Source of the DNA: Christensenella tenuis
GTDB lineage: Bacteria; Bacillota; Clostridia; Christensenellales; Christensenellaceae
Assembly: GCF_014287795.1 (NCBI RefSeq)
Contig: NZ_JACOON010000001.1
Span: 310,001-374,000 of the forward strand
Reading direction: 5' to 3'
DNA length: 64,000 nt
Positions 51,104-60,946 of this stretch are shown here, piece after piece. The position numbers and the translations under genes are program-made. The notes below the pieces were generated by a model, which saw only the letters and a program-made list of their open reading frames with translations, had not been told where the DNA came from and did not search any database. Within the stretch, counting starts at the first letter, position 1, and every line of letters starts with the position of its first letter.

Positions 51104-52288
51104 ATGCTGGATGGAAAAAACGTCCTTTTGGGCGTAACGGGCGGCATTGCTGCCTATAAGGCCGCCAATCTTGTAAGTATGTTGAAAAAGGAAGGAGCGG
51201 ACGTGGATGTCGTGATGACGGAAGCGGCCACTCGCTTTGTCGCACCTCTTACTTTTGAAACATTGAGCAAAAATGCGGTAGCAATAGATTTGTTTTCGCG
51301 TGAAAAGCCATGGGAGGTGGAACATATTGCCCTTGCCCAGAAGGCAGACATTGCGATTGTGGCGCCTGCTACGGCTAATACGATTGCAAAACTCGCGTGT
51401 GGGATCGCGGATAACATGCTGACGACGACCTTACTTGCGTGTACGTGCCCAATCTTCATCGCGCCGGCGATGAATACGGCAATGTTTGAGAATATTGCTA
51501 CGCGGGTTAACTTGCAGATTTTAAAAGATCGCGGTTATATTGTACTTCCTGCCGCAGAAGGAGAACTTGCCTGCGGACAAACAGGAGCGGGCCGTATGCT
51601 TGAACCGGCCGATATTTTATCTGCTGTAGAGAAAGCGCTTAAAAAAAAAGGTGATTTTAGCGGTAGAAAATTCCTAATTACGGCAGGACCAACGAGAGAA
51701 GCGATTGATCCGGTGCGTTACCTGACAAACCGTTCCTCAGGGCGCATGGGCTACGCGCTTGCGGCTGCGGCAGTTGCACGCGGCGCAGAGGTTTTGCTCA
51801 TTTCAGGGCCTGTCGCTCTTGAAAGACCACGGGGAGTAGAAGTTTATCCGGTACAAAGCGCGGAAGAAATGTACCAGAGCGTTATGTCCCTGAAAGACAA
51901 GGCGGATATTATCATCATGTGCGCAGCCGTAGCAGATTATACGCCTGTAACCTGCGCAGAACACAAAATGAAAAAACAGGAGAGGCTCAGGATAGATCTG
52001 ACCAGAACGAAAGATATCCTTGCGGAACTTGGGAAAGACAAGCAGGCCTTCCTGGCCGGGTTTGCAGCAGAGACGCAGAATCTTGAAGGATATGCGAAAG
52101 ATAAACTCAGCCGTAAGAATTTGGATATGATTATCGCAAATGATGTATCTGGTCCGGAAACTGGTTTTGACAGCGAATATAATGCGGTTTCGATTTATAC
52201 GGAAAAAGGAGCCGCCGTACATCTCGAAAAAGATACCAAACGCAATTTGGCGGACCGTATCCTTACGGAAATCGCAAAAAATATCTGA
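51104..52288 (+). CDS. coaBC: Bifunctional phosphopantothenoylcysteine decarboxylase/synthetase
   Basis: A 394-residue coenzyme A biosynthetic enzyme. The N-terminal CoaC flavoprotein has LLGVTGGIAAYKAANL, the catalytic-His region (VEHIALAQKADIAIVAPAT), FIAPAMNTAMF and the Cys in GELACGQTGAGRM. The C-terminal CoaB part has ITAGPTREAIDPVRYLTNRS, MCAAVADYTP and KTKDILAELG-like KDILAELGKDK. It is followed by a weak hairpin and priA. Confidence 0.96.
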   Translation: MLDGKNVLLGVTGGIAAYKAANLVSMLKKEGADVDVVMTEAATRFVAPLTFETLSKNAVAIDLFSREKPWEVEHIALAQKADIAIVAPATANTIAKLACGIADNMLTTTLLACTCPIFIAPAMNTAMFENIATRVNLQILKDRGYIVLPAAEGELACGQTGAGRMLEPADILSAVEKALKKKGDFSGRKFLITAGPTREAIDPVRYLTNRSSGRMGYALAAAAVARGAEVLLISGPVALERPRGVEVYPVQSAEEMYQSVMSLKDKADIIIMCAAVADYTPVTCAEHKMKKQERLRIDLTRTKDILAELGKDKQAFLAGFAAETQNLEGYAKDKLSRKNLDMIIANDVSGPETGFDSEYNAVSIYTEKGAAVHLEKDTKRNLADRILTEIAKNI

Positions 52289-52294
52289 CGGCGG

Positions 52295-52322
52295 ATAGCG
52301 CTCTTTTAGGAGCGCTATTTTG
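52295..52322 (+). terminator. Weak hairpin between coaBC and priA
   Basis: ATAGCGCTC (52295-52303) pairs with GAGCGCTAT (52310-52318) over TTTTAG, followed by TTTTG. It ends only four bases before the priA ribosome site, so it may attenuate read-through within the operon. Confidence 0.5.
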
Positions 52323-52341
52323 AAATGGAGGAAACGGATCA

Positions 52342-54543
52342 TTGTATGCCCGGGTTATTGTAGATATTTCCCACACACAGGTAGACCGTGTATTTGAATA
52401 CAACATTCCTGAAAAAATGAATATCCGTCCAGGCATGCGCGTCAGGGTTCCCTTTGGCCATATGCGGGATACGGAAGGCATTGTAATCGGCCTTGAAGAA
52501 ACGTCTGAGTATGAAGCGAATAAAATCAAGGAAATTATTTGTCCACTTGATGATTTTTGTGCGCTCACAGAGGAACAAATCAAACTTGCCAGCTTTATTA
52601 AACAGAAATACAATACGACACTCGCAGCCGCACTCCGCTTCATGCTTCCCGCGCAAGTGCGTGGAGGACGGGTCTCGGTTAAAACACAAACTAGGGTCCG
52701 CCTGCTTTTGAGCGGACCGGCGTTGCAGCGTGTGGAGGAAGGGTTACTCAAAAAGGATGGGAGCGTTAAATATCCGAGGCAATGGGAAACGCTTTCCCTT
52801 TTAAAGGAACAGGGGGAATTGCCTGCGTCGGAGTTAAACGGATCCGCGGTGAAATCCCTTGAAAAAAAAGGGGCTGTGGAGCTGGTTCGTGCCGAAATTG
52901 CCCGGATTCCTTTCCAAAAGAAGGTCATCCGTATTGACGATTACGGCCTTACCGAAAAACAAAAGGAAATTCTGGACCGTATTCGGGCTGGGGGAAAGCG
53001 TTTTTTACTGCACGGGGTAACGGGAAGTGGAAAGACGGAAATTTATATTCGGGTAATGCGCGACTGCCTTGCGCGGGGGAAAACAGCTATTCTGCTCGTC
53101 CCTGAAATTTCCCTTACACCCCAAACCTATACGTTCCTGAAGCAGCGGTTTGACGAGGAAATCGCCGTGTTTCATTCCGGTCTTTCGGCAGGAGAGCGGT
53201 TCGACGAGTGGATGAAGGTAAAACGCGGGAAAGCTAAAATTGTACTTGGGGCGCGCTCAGCGGTATTTGCGCCGCTTGAAAACCTTGGAGTTATTATCAT
53301 AGACGAAGAGCATGAAACAAGCTACAAGGCAGATAATTACCCGAAATATACGGCGCATGAAATTGCAAAGGAGCGCTGCCGCCTCAATGATGCAATTTTG
53401 ATTCTGGGGAGTGCGACGCCGCAAATTGAAACCTATTTTCGAGGGATCCGTGGCGAATATGAAATATTAAAGATGCCCAACAGGCTTTTTGGCCTGCAGC
53501 TTCCCGCCGTTGATATCGTGGATATGTGCAATGAATTAAAAAACGGCAATCGAACGGCAATCAGCGGCAGATTATATGATGAACTTGAGCGCACGCTTGC
53601 TGACGGAAAGCAGGCGATGTTGTTTTTGAATCGGCGGGGATATTCCACATTTGTTATGTGCCGATCATGCGGCTATGTAGTGAAATGTGATAGCTGTGAC
53701 GTGACAATGACTTATCATAAAGCGCAGGATATCCTGAAATGCCATTACTGTGGACGGACAAAGACGCCGGAGACAGTATGCCCGGAATGCGGGAAACCGC
53801 ATTTGAAATATTTTGGTATGGGGACGCAGCAAATCGAGGAACAAGTGAAAGGACTGTTTCCCTACGCGCGCATTCTGCGTATGGATCTCGATACTATGGG
53901 AAATAAGGATGCTCACATCAAGCTGTTTGAGGATTTTGCAGCCCATAAAGCGGATATCCTGATCGGTACACAGATGATTACAAAAGGATTTGATTTCCGT
54001 GACGTGACGCTATCCGCCATTCTTGCAGCAGATACAATGCTGAATATTCCGGATTACCGCAGTGCGGAACGCACCTTCTGCCATATTACACAGATTGCCG
54101 GACGTGCGGGCAGAAAAGAGCCGGGAACAGTTATCCTGCAAACTTACAATCCGATGCATTATGCGGTGCAGCATGCGAAATATCATGATTACGTAGGATT
54201 TTACAACGAGGAAATCGCTTTGCGGGAAATGGCACAGCTTCCGCCTTTTTCCACGTATGTTCAGCTTCAGTTTTCCGGGCAGAAGGAAGAACAGGTAATC
54301 GCTGCCGTGAAGGATTTCATCGGGAAATTAAAAGCGGTGCTATTGCCGCATAAACGTGGTATAATAAGTATAAAGGCATCCGAAGCAGCAATTAAACGGA
54401 TTCGTGATATGGAACGGTATCACATACTGATTCATTTAAAAAACGATGAAGGGCTGGTCGGGCAAATTTATACGTTATTCAATCAAACGAAATATGTAAA
54501 CGTACTGACCGGCATCGATATCAATCCGGTCAATATGGCGTGA
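52342..54543 (+). CDS. priA: Primosomal protein N' (replication restart helicase PriA)
   Basis: A 733-residue superfamily 2 helicase. The N-terminal DNA-binding domain is YARVIVDISHTQVDRVFEYN; Walker A is LLHGVTGSGKTEIYI; the DEEH box is IIDEEHETSYK. The zinc-binding cysteines include CRSCGYVVKCDSCDV, CHYCGRTKTPETVCPECG, and the helicase C motifs IGTQMITKGFDF and QIAGRAGRKEPG. The start is TTG at 52342 after GGAGGAA; the ATG at 52346 is out of frame. Confidence 0.96.
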   Translation: MYARVIVDISHTQVDRVFEYNIPEKMNIRPGMRVRVPFGHMRDTEGIVIGLEETSEYEANKIKEIICPLDDFCALTEEQIKLASFIKQKYNTTLAAALRFMLPAQVRGGRVSVKTQTRVRLLLSGPALQRVEEGLLKKDGSVKYPRQWETLSLLKEQGELPASELNGSAVKSLEKKGAVELVRAEIARIPFQKKVIRIDDYGLTEKQKEILDRIRAGGKRFLLHGVTGSGKTEIYIRVMRDCLARGKTAILLVPEISLTPQTYTFLKQRFDEEIAVFHSGLSAGERFDEWMKVKRGKAKIVLGARSAVFAPLENLGVIIIDEEHETSYKADNYPKYTAHEIAKERCRLNDAILILGSATPQIETYFRGIRGEYEILKMPNRLFGLQLPAVDIVDMCNELKNGNRTAISGRLYDELERTLADGKQAMLFLNRRGYSTFVMCRSCGYVVKCDSCDVTMTYHKAQDILKCHYCGRTKTPETVCPECGKPHLKYFGMGTQQIEEQVKGLFPYARILRMDLDTMGNKDAHIKLFEDFAAHKADILIGTQMITKGFDFRDVTLSAILAADTMLNIPDYRSAERTFCHITQIAGRAGRKEPGTVILQTYNPMHYAVQHAKYHDYVGFYNEEIALREMAQLPPFSTYVQLQFSGQKEEQVIAAVKDFIGKLKAVLLPHKRGIISIKASEAAIKRIRDMERYHILIHLKNDEGLVGQIYTLFNQTKYVNVLTGIDINPVNMA

Positions 54544-54555
54544 CGGAGGAATCAT

Positions 54556-55044
54556 ATGGCAACAAGAACCATACTTTTAAAGGATAATCCGAGGCTGCGG
54601 AAGACCTCGCGTCCTGTAACAAAAATCAACAAGCATATTACAGATCTTTTGGATGATATGGCACAAACAATGTATGAAGCCCGTGGAGTCGGCCTTGCGG
54701 CTCCCCAGGTAGGAGTATTGCGGCGCGTTGTGGTAATCGACGTGGGGGAAGGGCTTATGGAGCTCATCAATCCGGTCATCGTGCAATCCGAAGGACAACA
54801 GCGAGTGGAAGAGGGTTGCCTGTCCCTCCCTGACGACGTAGGATATGTGATTCGTCCGGCTAAGATTACAGTGCGTGCATTGGACCGGAACGGCGTAGAA
54901 CATGAATATACGGGAGAAGACCTTCTGGCACGCGCCTTTGCGCACGAAATCGATCACCTGGACGGGATTTTATTTACAGACAAAATGGTGGAGCGCGTGG
55001 AGCCGGACGAAACCGGAGAGAATGTGGATGAACAAGAACTTTAA
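54556..55044 (+). CDS. def: Peptide deformylase
   Basis: A 162-residue metalloenzyme removing formyl from new N-termini. The three motifs are GVGLAAPQVGV, EEGCLSLPD with the metal Cys, and FAHEIDHLDGILF with the two metal His and catalytic Glu. It overlaps fmt by 17 bases, pairing the enzyme that removes formyl with the one that adds it to the initiator tRNA. Confidence 0.97.
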   Translation: MATRTILLKDNPRLRKTSRPVTKINKHITDLLDDMAQTMYEARGVGLAAPQVGVLRRVVVIDVGEGLMELINPVIVQSEGQQRVEEGCLSLPDDVGYVIRPAKITVRALDRNGVEHEYTGEDLLARAFAHEIDHLDGILFTDKMVERVEPDETGENVDEQEL

Positions 55045-55987
55045 GATTGTTTTTATGGGGACGCCTGCTTTTGCAGTCCCTTCCCTTAAAATGCTGATTC
55101 GGGAAAAATATAATGTTGCGGCTGTCATTACGCAGCCGGACCGAAAAGCCGGGAGAGGGCATAAACTGACGCCTCCGCCTGTTAAAGTCGTTGCGGAAGA
55201 AGCGGGGATTCCCGTATATCAATTTGAAAAAATCCGTGTGCAGGAGGGAGTTTCCCTCTTGAAAGAACTGGCTCCCGATGTAATGATTACGGCGGCATTC
55301 GGGCATATTCTGACAGAAGAGATTCTTGCAATTCCCGGCTATGGCTGCATCAATGTGCATGCGTCGCTGCTGCCCAAGCTACGCGGAGCCGCCCCTATTC
55401 AATGGGCCATTATCAACGGCGAAAAGAAAACGGGTGTAACAACGATGTACACTGCGCTTGCCCTCGATGCAGGCGATATTCTGGAACAGGAGAGCATCGA
55501 TATCCCAGAAGAAATGACAGCTGGCGGTCTTTATGATAGACTCAGCATCTTGGGAGCAGAGGTATTGGAAAAAACACTCCAAAAACTTGCGGACGGAACG
55601 CTTGTGCGTACGCCGCAGAATGAAGCGGAGGCAACGTATTTTCCGATGTTTAAACGCGGATTTGGAGAAATTGATTTTACAAAAAATGGAAACGAAATCC
55701 GCGACTTTGTGCGTGGAACCAATCCGGCGCCGGGAGCCTATATGATGTATCATGATGAAAAAATAAAAGTCTACCGAGTTGCTGTGCATGAATATTCTGG
55801 ATCCGAACCATGCGGGACTATATTATATGCGGACAGTAAGCGGGGGCTTGGAATCCGGTCGGCGGACGGAATGGTTTCCATCGAAGAATTAAAGCGCTGC
55901 GGCTCCCGCTGTATGGATGCAAGGGACTGTTTGTGCGGCAGGGCTCTTGAGGTCGGATATGTATTTGAAAGACAGGGAGAACGGTAA
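55028..55987 (+). CDS. fmt: Methionyl-tRNA formyltransferase
   Basis: A 319-residue enzyme formylating initiator Met-tRNA. It shows KIVFMGTPAFAVPSLKML, VITQPDRKAGRGHKL, and the catalytic region INVHASLLPKLRGAAPIQWA. The ATG at 55028 has GGAGAG eight bases upstream; an ATG two codons earlier is less well placed. The long upstream open frame is the def gene in another frame. Confidence 0.96.
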   Translation: MNKNFKIVFMGTPAFAVPSLKMLIREKYNVAAVITQPDRKAGRGHKLTPPPVKVVAEEAGIPVYQFEKIRVQEGVSLLKELAPDVMITAAFGHILTEEILAIPGYGCINVHASLLPKLRGAAPIQWAIINGEKKTGVTTMYTALALDAGDILEQESIDIPEEMTAGGLYDRLSILGAEVLEKTLQKLADGTLVRTPQNEAEATYFPMFKRGFGEIDFTKNGNEIRDFVRGTNPAPGAYMMYHDEKIKVYRVAVHEYSGSEPCGTILYADSKRGLGIRSADGMVSIEELKRCGSRCMDARDCLCGRALEVGYVFERQGER

Positions 55988-55990
55988 AGA

Positions 55991-57289
55991 TTGAATGCAA
56001 GACAGGCGGCGCTTGAGATTATATCAAATGTGCTGAAAAACGAAAGTTATCTGAATTTGGAATGTAAGCGCGTATTATCCACGGGCTGGAGCGTGGAAGA
56101 TAAGCGCTTTATTACTGCGCTTGCGAATACGACAATTGAAAACTTGTTCCGTATTGATTACGTACTTCGGCAATTTATTACGGCTAAGCGGGTCCATTCC
56201 GTCATTCTGAATATTTTGCGCCTCGGAGCCTGCCAGCTTTTATTTTTTGAGTCAGTGCCCGTTTCGGCGGCGGTAAATGAAAGTGTAAAACTCGCGGAGA
56301 AATCTGGAAAACGGCAGCTCAAAGGCTTTGTAAACGCCGTTTTGCGCAATTTATCTAAAAATTTTGGGAAAATACAGTACCCGGACCGGGATGAGGATCC
56401 CGTGGAATATTTCCATGTGTTTTACAGTTATCCCAAGTGGCTTTGTGAAAAATATATTCGTGAATATGGCGAGGAACAAGCCGAACAAATGATGAGCTAT
56501 ACAGGCGATCGTTCATTGACCTGTGTGCGCCTGAACCGTTTAAAATCAGATTTTTTCCCCATGGAGTCTTTGCCCGGTCTTTATTGCGAGGATGCGCATT
56601 ATATAAAAGGAATGACGGCTGTCGACCAAATGCCTGAATTCCTGGAAGGACAGGTGGCGGTGCAAGGAGAAGCATCCCAGGTGACAGTGTGCGCAGCCGG
56701 AATCGGCAAAACAAATACGGTTTTTGACGCATGTGCCGCCCCGGGCGGAAAAAGCGCCTATGCCGCCTGGTTTGCACGGGAAGGAGCGGTTGTTTCCGTG
56801 GAGCTGCATGAACACAGGGCAAACCTCATGAAGCGTACCTTTGAACGGCTGGGCGTAAAAAATGCCGAAATTCATATTGCTGATGCCTCGAAATATCGGG
56901 ACGAATGGAGGGAAGCTTTTGACGTAGTGCTTGCGGATGTGCCGTGCAGCGCCCTTGGCCTTTTATACCGGAAGCCTGACATCAAAATTTTTAAGAAAGA
57001 AGAAGATATCCCGGAGCTTGTACAAATTCAACGTAATATTCTTGAAACTTGTTCTTCCTATGTGAAGCCAGGCGGAACACTGCTCTATTCTACCTGCACG
57101 ATTGACCGTGATGAAAATGAGGAGAATATCCACGATTTTTTAAAGCGCCATCCGGAATTTGAGGAAGATATACTAAGCCCATTTTTGCCCGGAGAGCTGA
57201 AGGAACGGACAGATACCGGAATGTTGCAGCTTTTCCCACATATTGACAGTATCGATGGATTTTTTATGGCGAGGCTGAAACGGATATGA
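55991..57289 (+). CDS. rsmB: 16S rRNA (cytosine(967)-C5)-methyltransferase
   Basis: A 432-residue enzyme with an N-terminal NusB-like RNA-binding domain (about 1-130; QAALEIISNVLKNESYLN, LRLGACQLLFFESVP) and a C-terminal methyltransferase (FDACAAPGGKSAYAAW SAM site, LADVPCSALGLL catalytic Cys, LLYSTCTIDRDENEEN). The start is TTG at 55991, nine bases after GGGAGA; the ATG at 55995 is out of frame. It overlaps rlmN by four bases. Confidence 0.95.
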   Translation: MNARQAALEIISNVLKNESYLNLECKRVLSTGWSVEDKRFITALANTTIENLFRIDYVLRQFITAKRVHSVILNILRLGACQLLFFESVPVSAAVNESVKLAEKSGKRQLKGFVNAVLRNLSKNFGKIQYPDRDEDPVEYFHVFYSYPKWLCEKYIREYGEEQAEQMMSYTGDRSLTCVRLNRLKSDFFPMESLPGLYCEDAHYIKGMTAVDQMPEFLEGQVAVQGEASQVTVCAAGIGKTNTVFDACAAPGGKSAYAAWFAREGAVVSVELHEHRANLMKRTFERLGVKNAEIHIADASKYRDEWREAFDVVLADVPCSALGLLYRKPDIKIFKKEEDIPELVQIQRNILETCSSYVKPGGTLLYSTCTIDRDENEENIHDFLKRHPEFEEDILSPFLPGELKERTDTGMLQLFPHIDSIDGFFMARLKRI

Positions 57290-58329
57290 AAAAAATTTTG
57301 ATGGATTTTAGCCTGAGAGAATTAAAGGAAGAGTTTGAGCGGATCGGAGAAAAAGCTTTTCACGCAAAGCAAGTAATAAAGTGGCTTGCTCTACAAAAAC
57401 CAATTGAAGAAATGACAGATCTTTCCATAGCGCTGCGCGGGAAGCTGCGCCGAAGCTATACGGAGGGATATGCAGAAACATGCCGCGTACTCACGGCGGC
57501 AGACGGTACCAGGAAATACTTGTTTCGCTATGAGGACGGAAGCACGGTAGAAAGTGTATTTATGCAAAAGGAATACGGAAATACCGTATGTATCTCTACA
57601 CAGGTTGGATGCAGGATGGGATGTGCGTTTTGTGCCTCGTGCAAAGATGGATGGAAGCGAAATCTTACAGCAGGCGAGATTCTCGCGCAGGTAGTTGCGG
57701 TAAATGCGGCCCAGGGCGAGGGACGGAATATAAATAATATTGTCCTGATGGGAATGGGGGAGCCATTTGACAATTACGAAAATGTTGTGAAATTTATCCG
57801 CATGGTAAACAATTCTGCCGGAATGGGAATCGGGTTAAGGGGAATTTCCCTTTCGACCTGCGGTCTGGTGGAGGGAATAGAACGTTTCGCGGAAGAAGGG
57901 CTCGGCGTCACACTCTCTATCTCCCTGCATGCTGCTTCGGACGAAAAACGGATACAGATTATGCCGACTGCCCAAAAATATAAAATACATGAAATACTCA
58001 GTGCGGCAAAAACCTACTTTTTAAAAACGGGCCGCCGTATTATAATAGAGTATGCCATAATTGACGGTTTTAACGATACAAAAGAAGATGTTTTTTTGTT
58101 AAAAGATATCCTGCATGGTATGAATTGCCACGTAAACCTGATTCCACTTAACGGAAACGACGGCCTGAAGCTAAAAGCACCGGACAAGCGCAAGGTTTAT
58201 GCATTTTGCGCAATGCTGGAAAAGGAAGGAATTTCCGCTACGGTCAGAAAGTCTATGGGCGGCGATATTGCAGGAGCTTGCGGACAGCTTAGGCAGCAAT
58301 ATATTGGCGAAAATGAGGGCAAGGCATGA
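57286..58329 (+). CDS. rlmN: 23S rRNA/tRNA (adenine-C2)-methyltransferase
   Basis: A 347-residue radical SAM enzyme methylating A2503 of 23S rRNA. The cluster motif is VGCRMGCAFCAS (CX3CX2C). Other signatures are NIVLMGMGEPFDNYEN, SLSTCGLVEGI and SLHAASDEKR; a second catalytic Cys lies near the C-terminus in IAGACGQL. Overlaps both neighbours by four bases. Confidence 0.96.
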   Translation: MKKILMDFSLRELKEEFERIGEKAFHAKQVIKWLALQKPIEEMTDLSIALRGKLRRSYTEGYAETCRVLTAADGTRKYLFRYEDGSTVESVFMQKEYGNTVCISTQVGCRMGCAFCASCKDGWKRNLTAGEILAQVVAVNAAQGEGRNINNIVLMGMGEPFDNYENVVKFIRMVNNSAGMGIGLRGISLSTCGLVEGIERFAEEGLGVTLSISLHAASDEKRIQIMPTAQKYKIHEILSAAKTYFLKTGRRIIIEYAIIDGFNDTKEDVFLLKDILHGMNCHVNLIPLNGNDGLKLKAPDKRKVYAFCAMLEKEGISATVRKSMGGDIAGACGQLRQQYIGENEGKA

Positions 58330-59060
58330 AAACGGTAGCATTGAGCCACATCGGCAAGGTCAGAACGACAAATGAAGATTCTATCCTGGTTCATGATAGG
58401 GGAAAGCCTTATTATATGCTCGTGGCGGACGGCATGGGCGGGCATGCGGCCGGGGAAGTAGCAAGCGGAATGGTGTGCACTGAGCTTGAACGCTATATCA
58501 AAGGTTTGAACGAAGAGCATTTAAGTGAGAAGCAAATTTTGGATGCGGTCCGTTTTGTAAACCAACGCCTGATTGATGCGGTAGAAAAAGAACCGGCTTT
58601 TCAGGGAATGGGAACAACTCTTACTTTTGCTGCGTTCGAGGGAGATAAAATCACCATTGCCCAGGTGGGAGATTCACGCGCCTACCATAAAAGCGCGGAT
58701 GATATTTGTAAAGTTACCAAAGACCACACCTATGTGCAGCACCTTATAGACAGTGGTGTTATCAAAAAAGGAGCGGCAGAAGATTATCCATTCAAGAATA
58801 TCATTACACGTTCTGTCGGGATGAAGGATGTTGAGGTTGATTTTTTCACGATTGAATGGAAGAATGACGATATTCTTTTGTTGTGTTCGGACGGATTATC
58901 CAATTATACGAATAAAAAAATTATGTTTGATATTCTGTCTGCTCCAGATAGTCTTGAAGAGAAAGCGCAGAAGCTTGTTGACGTAGCGCTTGCCGGCGGC
59001 GGAAAAGATAATATTTCGGTTGTACTCGCACAGCGCACGCAAGAAGGGAGTACGCCATGA
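58326..59060 (+). CDS. prpC: PP2C-type Ser/Thr protein phosphatase
   Basis: A 244-residue metal-dependent phosphatase. It has SHIGKVRTTNEDSILV, MLVADGMGGHAAGEVAS, GMGTTLTFAAF, AQVGDSRAYH and LLCSDGLSNY, the PP2C motif series with metal-binding Asp residues. It is paired with the kinase prkC with a four-base overlap and presumably reverses its phosphorylations. Confidence 0.96.
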   Translation: MKTVALSHIGKVRTTNEDSILVHDRGKPYYMLVADGMGGHAAGEVASGMVCTELERYIKGLNEEHLSEKQILDAVRFVNQRLIDAVEKEPAFQGMGTTLTFAAFEGDKITIAQVGDSRAYHKSADDICKVTKDHTYVQHLIDSGVIKKGAAEDYPFKNIITRSVGMKDVEVDFFTIEWKNDDILLLCSDGLSNYTNKKIMFDILSAPDSLEEKAQKLVDVALAGGGKDNISVVLAQRTQEGSTP

Positions 59061-60940
59061 TCGGACCGGATACGGTGCTTGCCGGACGTTATCGGTTGAT
59101 CGAACAGATAGATTCGGGTGGTTCCGCATATATTTATAAGGCAATGGACGAACTCACAAAACAGATCGTTGCCGTGAAGGTTCTGAAACCAGAACTCACG
59201 GAAAACGAAGAATTTGTGCAGCGTTTCAAAAAGGAAGTGCAGGCTGCAGCCAAACTTCGCCATGCAAATATTATCCGTGCCTACGACGCAGGGCTCGATA
59301 ACGGAACCTATTATATTGTAATGGACCTTATCGAAGGGAAGACGCTGAAACACCTGATTAATGTCAATGGGCCATTGCCAATCAAATATGCGGTTGCCGT
59401 AGCAAAAAAGATTTGCCTCGCCTTGGAATATGCGCATGTAAAGGGATTTGTGCACAGGGATATCAAGCCGCATAACGTAATGATCGATATGACGGGCGAA
59501 CCTTATATTGCAGATTTTGGAATCGCGCGAAATCTTGCGCAAAATACAATTACGGCGGAAGAAGGAAGCGTTATGGGTTCCGTCCATTATTTTTCCCCAG
59601 AGCAGGCGCGCGGAGAGCGGGTAGATAAGCGCTCCGATATTTATTCCCTAGGAATTTTGATTTATGAAATGGTGACTGGTAAAGTGCCGTTTGACGCGGA
59701 TACCTCTGTTGCCATTGCATTGAAGCATATCAACGATCCGATGCCTGACGCACGGGATGAAATGCCATCGATTCCGGAAAGCATCAATAAGATTATCCAA
59801 AAAGCAACGCAAAAGGATAAACATTTTCGGTATAAATCTGCGTTTAACATGTATGAAGATCTGCAGCGGTGCCTGTCCGAACCGGATGGAGAATATGTTA
59901 AATACAGCGAAAGCAAACGGACACAGCAGCATCTTGAGGAAGCGCATGCAAAACGCTCAAAACAAAGCGTAAAACGGTTGATTCTGACATTTGGAGTTGC
60001 GGCAGTTGTTGTTTTCGCTATTATAGCAATTGTGAGCGCTGTAATCAATTTTAATGCGGAGCGTCCTGTTCCCTTGCAAAACTTTGTGGGTATGACGGAG
60101 AAAAATGCCGTTGAGGCCGCCCAGAAGATAACGTCCATGCCAACGATAACCTATGAAAATTCTTCGGAAGCGGAAAAAGGTGTTGTTATACGGCAGGATC
60201 CGGCAGCAGGAACGGCTTTTAAGAAAGAAGATCCGCTGACGCTCGTTGTAAGTAACGGGACCGGATCCGATATTATGCCGAATGTCACGGATATGGACAT
60301 AACGCAGGCAAGAAAGATATTGTTGGAAAACGGGATTGAATTAAATCAAATCGTCGAAGATACAAAAGGCGATATGCCTGTCGGATACGTAATCGAGCAG
60401 CATCCTGCAGCAGGGGAATCTGTGACCCAGAGCGGGAGTGTGTGGCTTACAGTAAAAGCCTCGCCGGACGTCCAAAAGGTTGTGATTCCCAATGTGCAGA
60501 GTATGAATATTGCAGACGCATTGGGTGTTCTGAAACTTAGGGATTTGAGCCTGTTTTTCATTTATGAGAAGGGAAGCAGCGAACAGAAAGGCGTCGTAAT
60601 TTCCCAGAGTCCGCAGGAAAATACGGAATTGGCTACCGACAAGCCCGTTATGCTTACGATTCCTGAACCGGAAGGAAGAAGATACCGGCTTAGCGAGCCC
60701 ATTGACCTGAATATCCCAAAGGATGCCACTTCGCTTCGCATCGGCGTCCCCGGCGACATCGATGGAACCCCTGTTTACTATATTATTTATGATACGATGG
60801 TAGAATCGGGAGATCATGCGATTGAACCGACTGGCACAATCATTATGGATTCCGATGAAGAGACCATTCAGAAGGATATTGTAATCTTTTTGGACGGTAT
60901 CCAAGTTAAGACGGAAAGCGTAGAATTCACAAGGAGGTAA
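59057..60940 (+). CDS. prkC: PASTA-domain Ser/Thr protein kinase
   Basis: A 627-residue membrane kinase. The kinase domain covers about 11-270: K41 binds ATP, HRD is H133-D135 (FVHRDIKPHNVM) and DFG is D153-G155, with the activation segment GSVMGSVHYFSPEQA. One membrane helix at about 307-332 (LTFGVAAVVVFAIIAIVSAV) leads to an outer part with three PASTA repeats (about 336-402, 403-470 and 471-545), which bind peptidoglycan fragments. The last 80 residues are a further extracellular segment. The gene ends in AAGGAGG TAA, which also supplies the ribosome site of rsgA. Confidence 0.95.
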   Translation: MIGPDTVLAGRYRLIEQIDSGGSAYIYKAMDELTKQIVAVKVLKPELTENEEFVQRFKKEVQAAAKLRHANIIRAYDAGLDNGTYYIVMDLIEGKTLKHLINVNGPLPIKYAVAVAKKICLALEYAHVKGFVHRDIKPHNVMIDMTGEPYIADFGIARNLAQNTITAEEGSVMGSVHYFSPEQARGERVDKRSDIYSLGILIYEMVTGKVPFDADTSVAIALKHINDPMPDARDEMPSIPESINKIIQKATQKDKHFRYKSAFNMYEDLQRCLSEPDGEYVKYSESKRTQQHLEEAHAKRSKQSVKRLILTFGVAAVVVFAIIAIVSAVINFNAERPVPLQNFVGMTEKNAVEAAQKITSMPTITYENSSEAEKGVVIRQDPAAGTAFKKEDPLTLVVSNGTGSDIMPNVTDMDITQARKILLENGIELNQIVEDTKGDMPVGYVIEQHPAAGESVTQSGSVWLTVKASPDVQKVVIPNVQSMNIADALGVLKLRDLSLFFIYEKGSSEQKGVVISQSPQENTELATDKPVMLTIPEPEGRRYRLSEPIDLNIPKDATSLRIGVPGDIDGTPVYYIIYDTMVESGDHAIEPTGTIIMDSDEETIQKDIVIFLDGIQVKTESVEFTRR

Positions 60941-60946
60941 AGCCTT

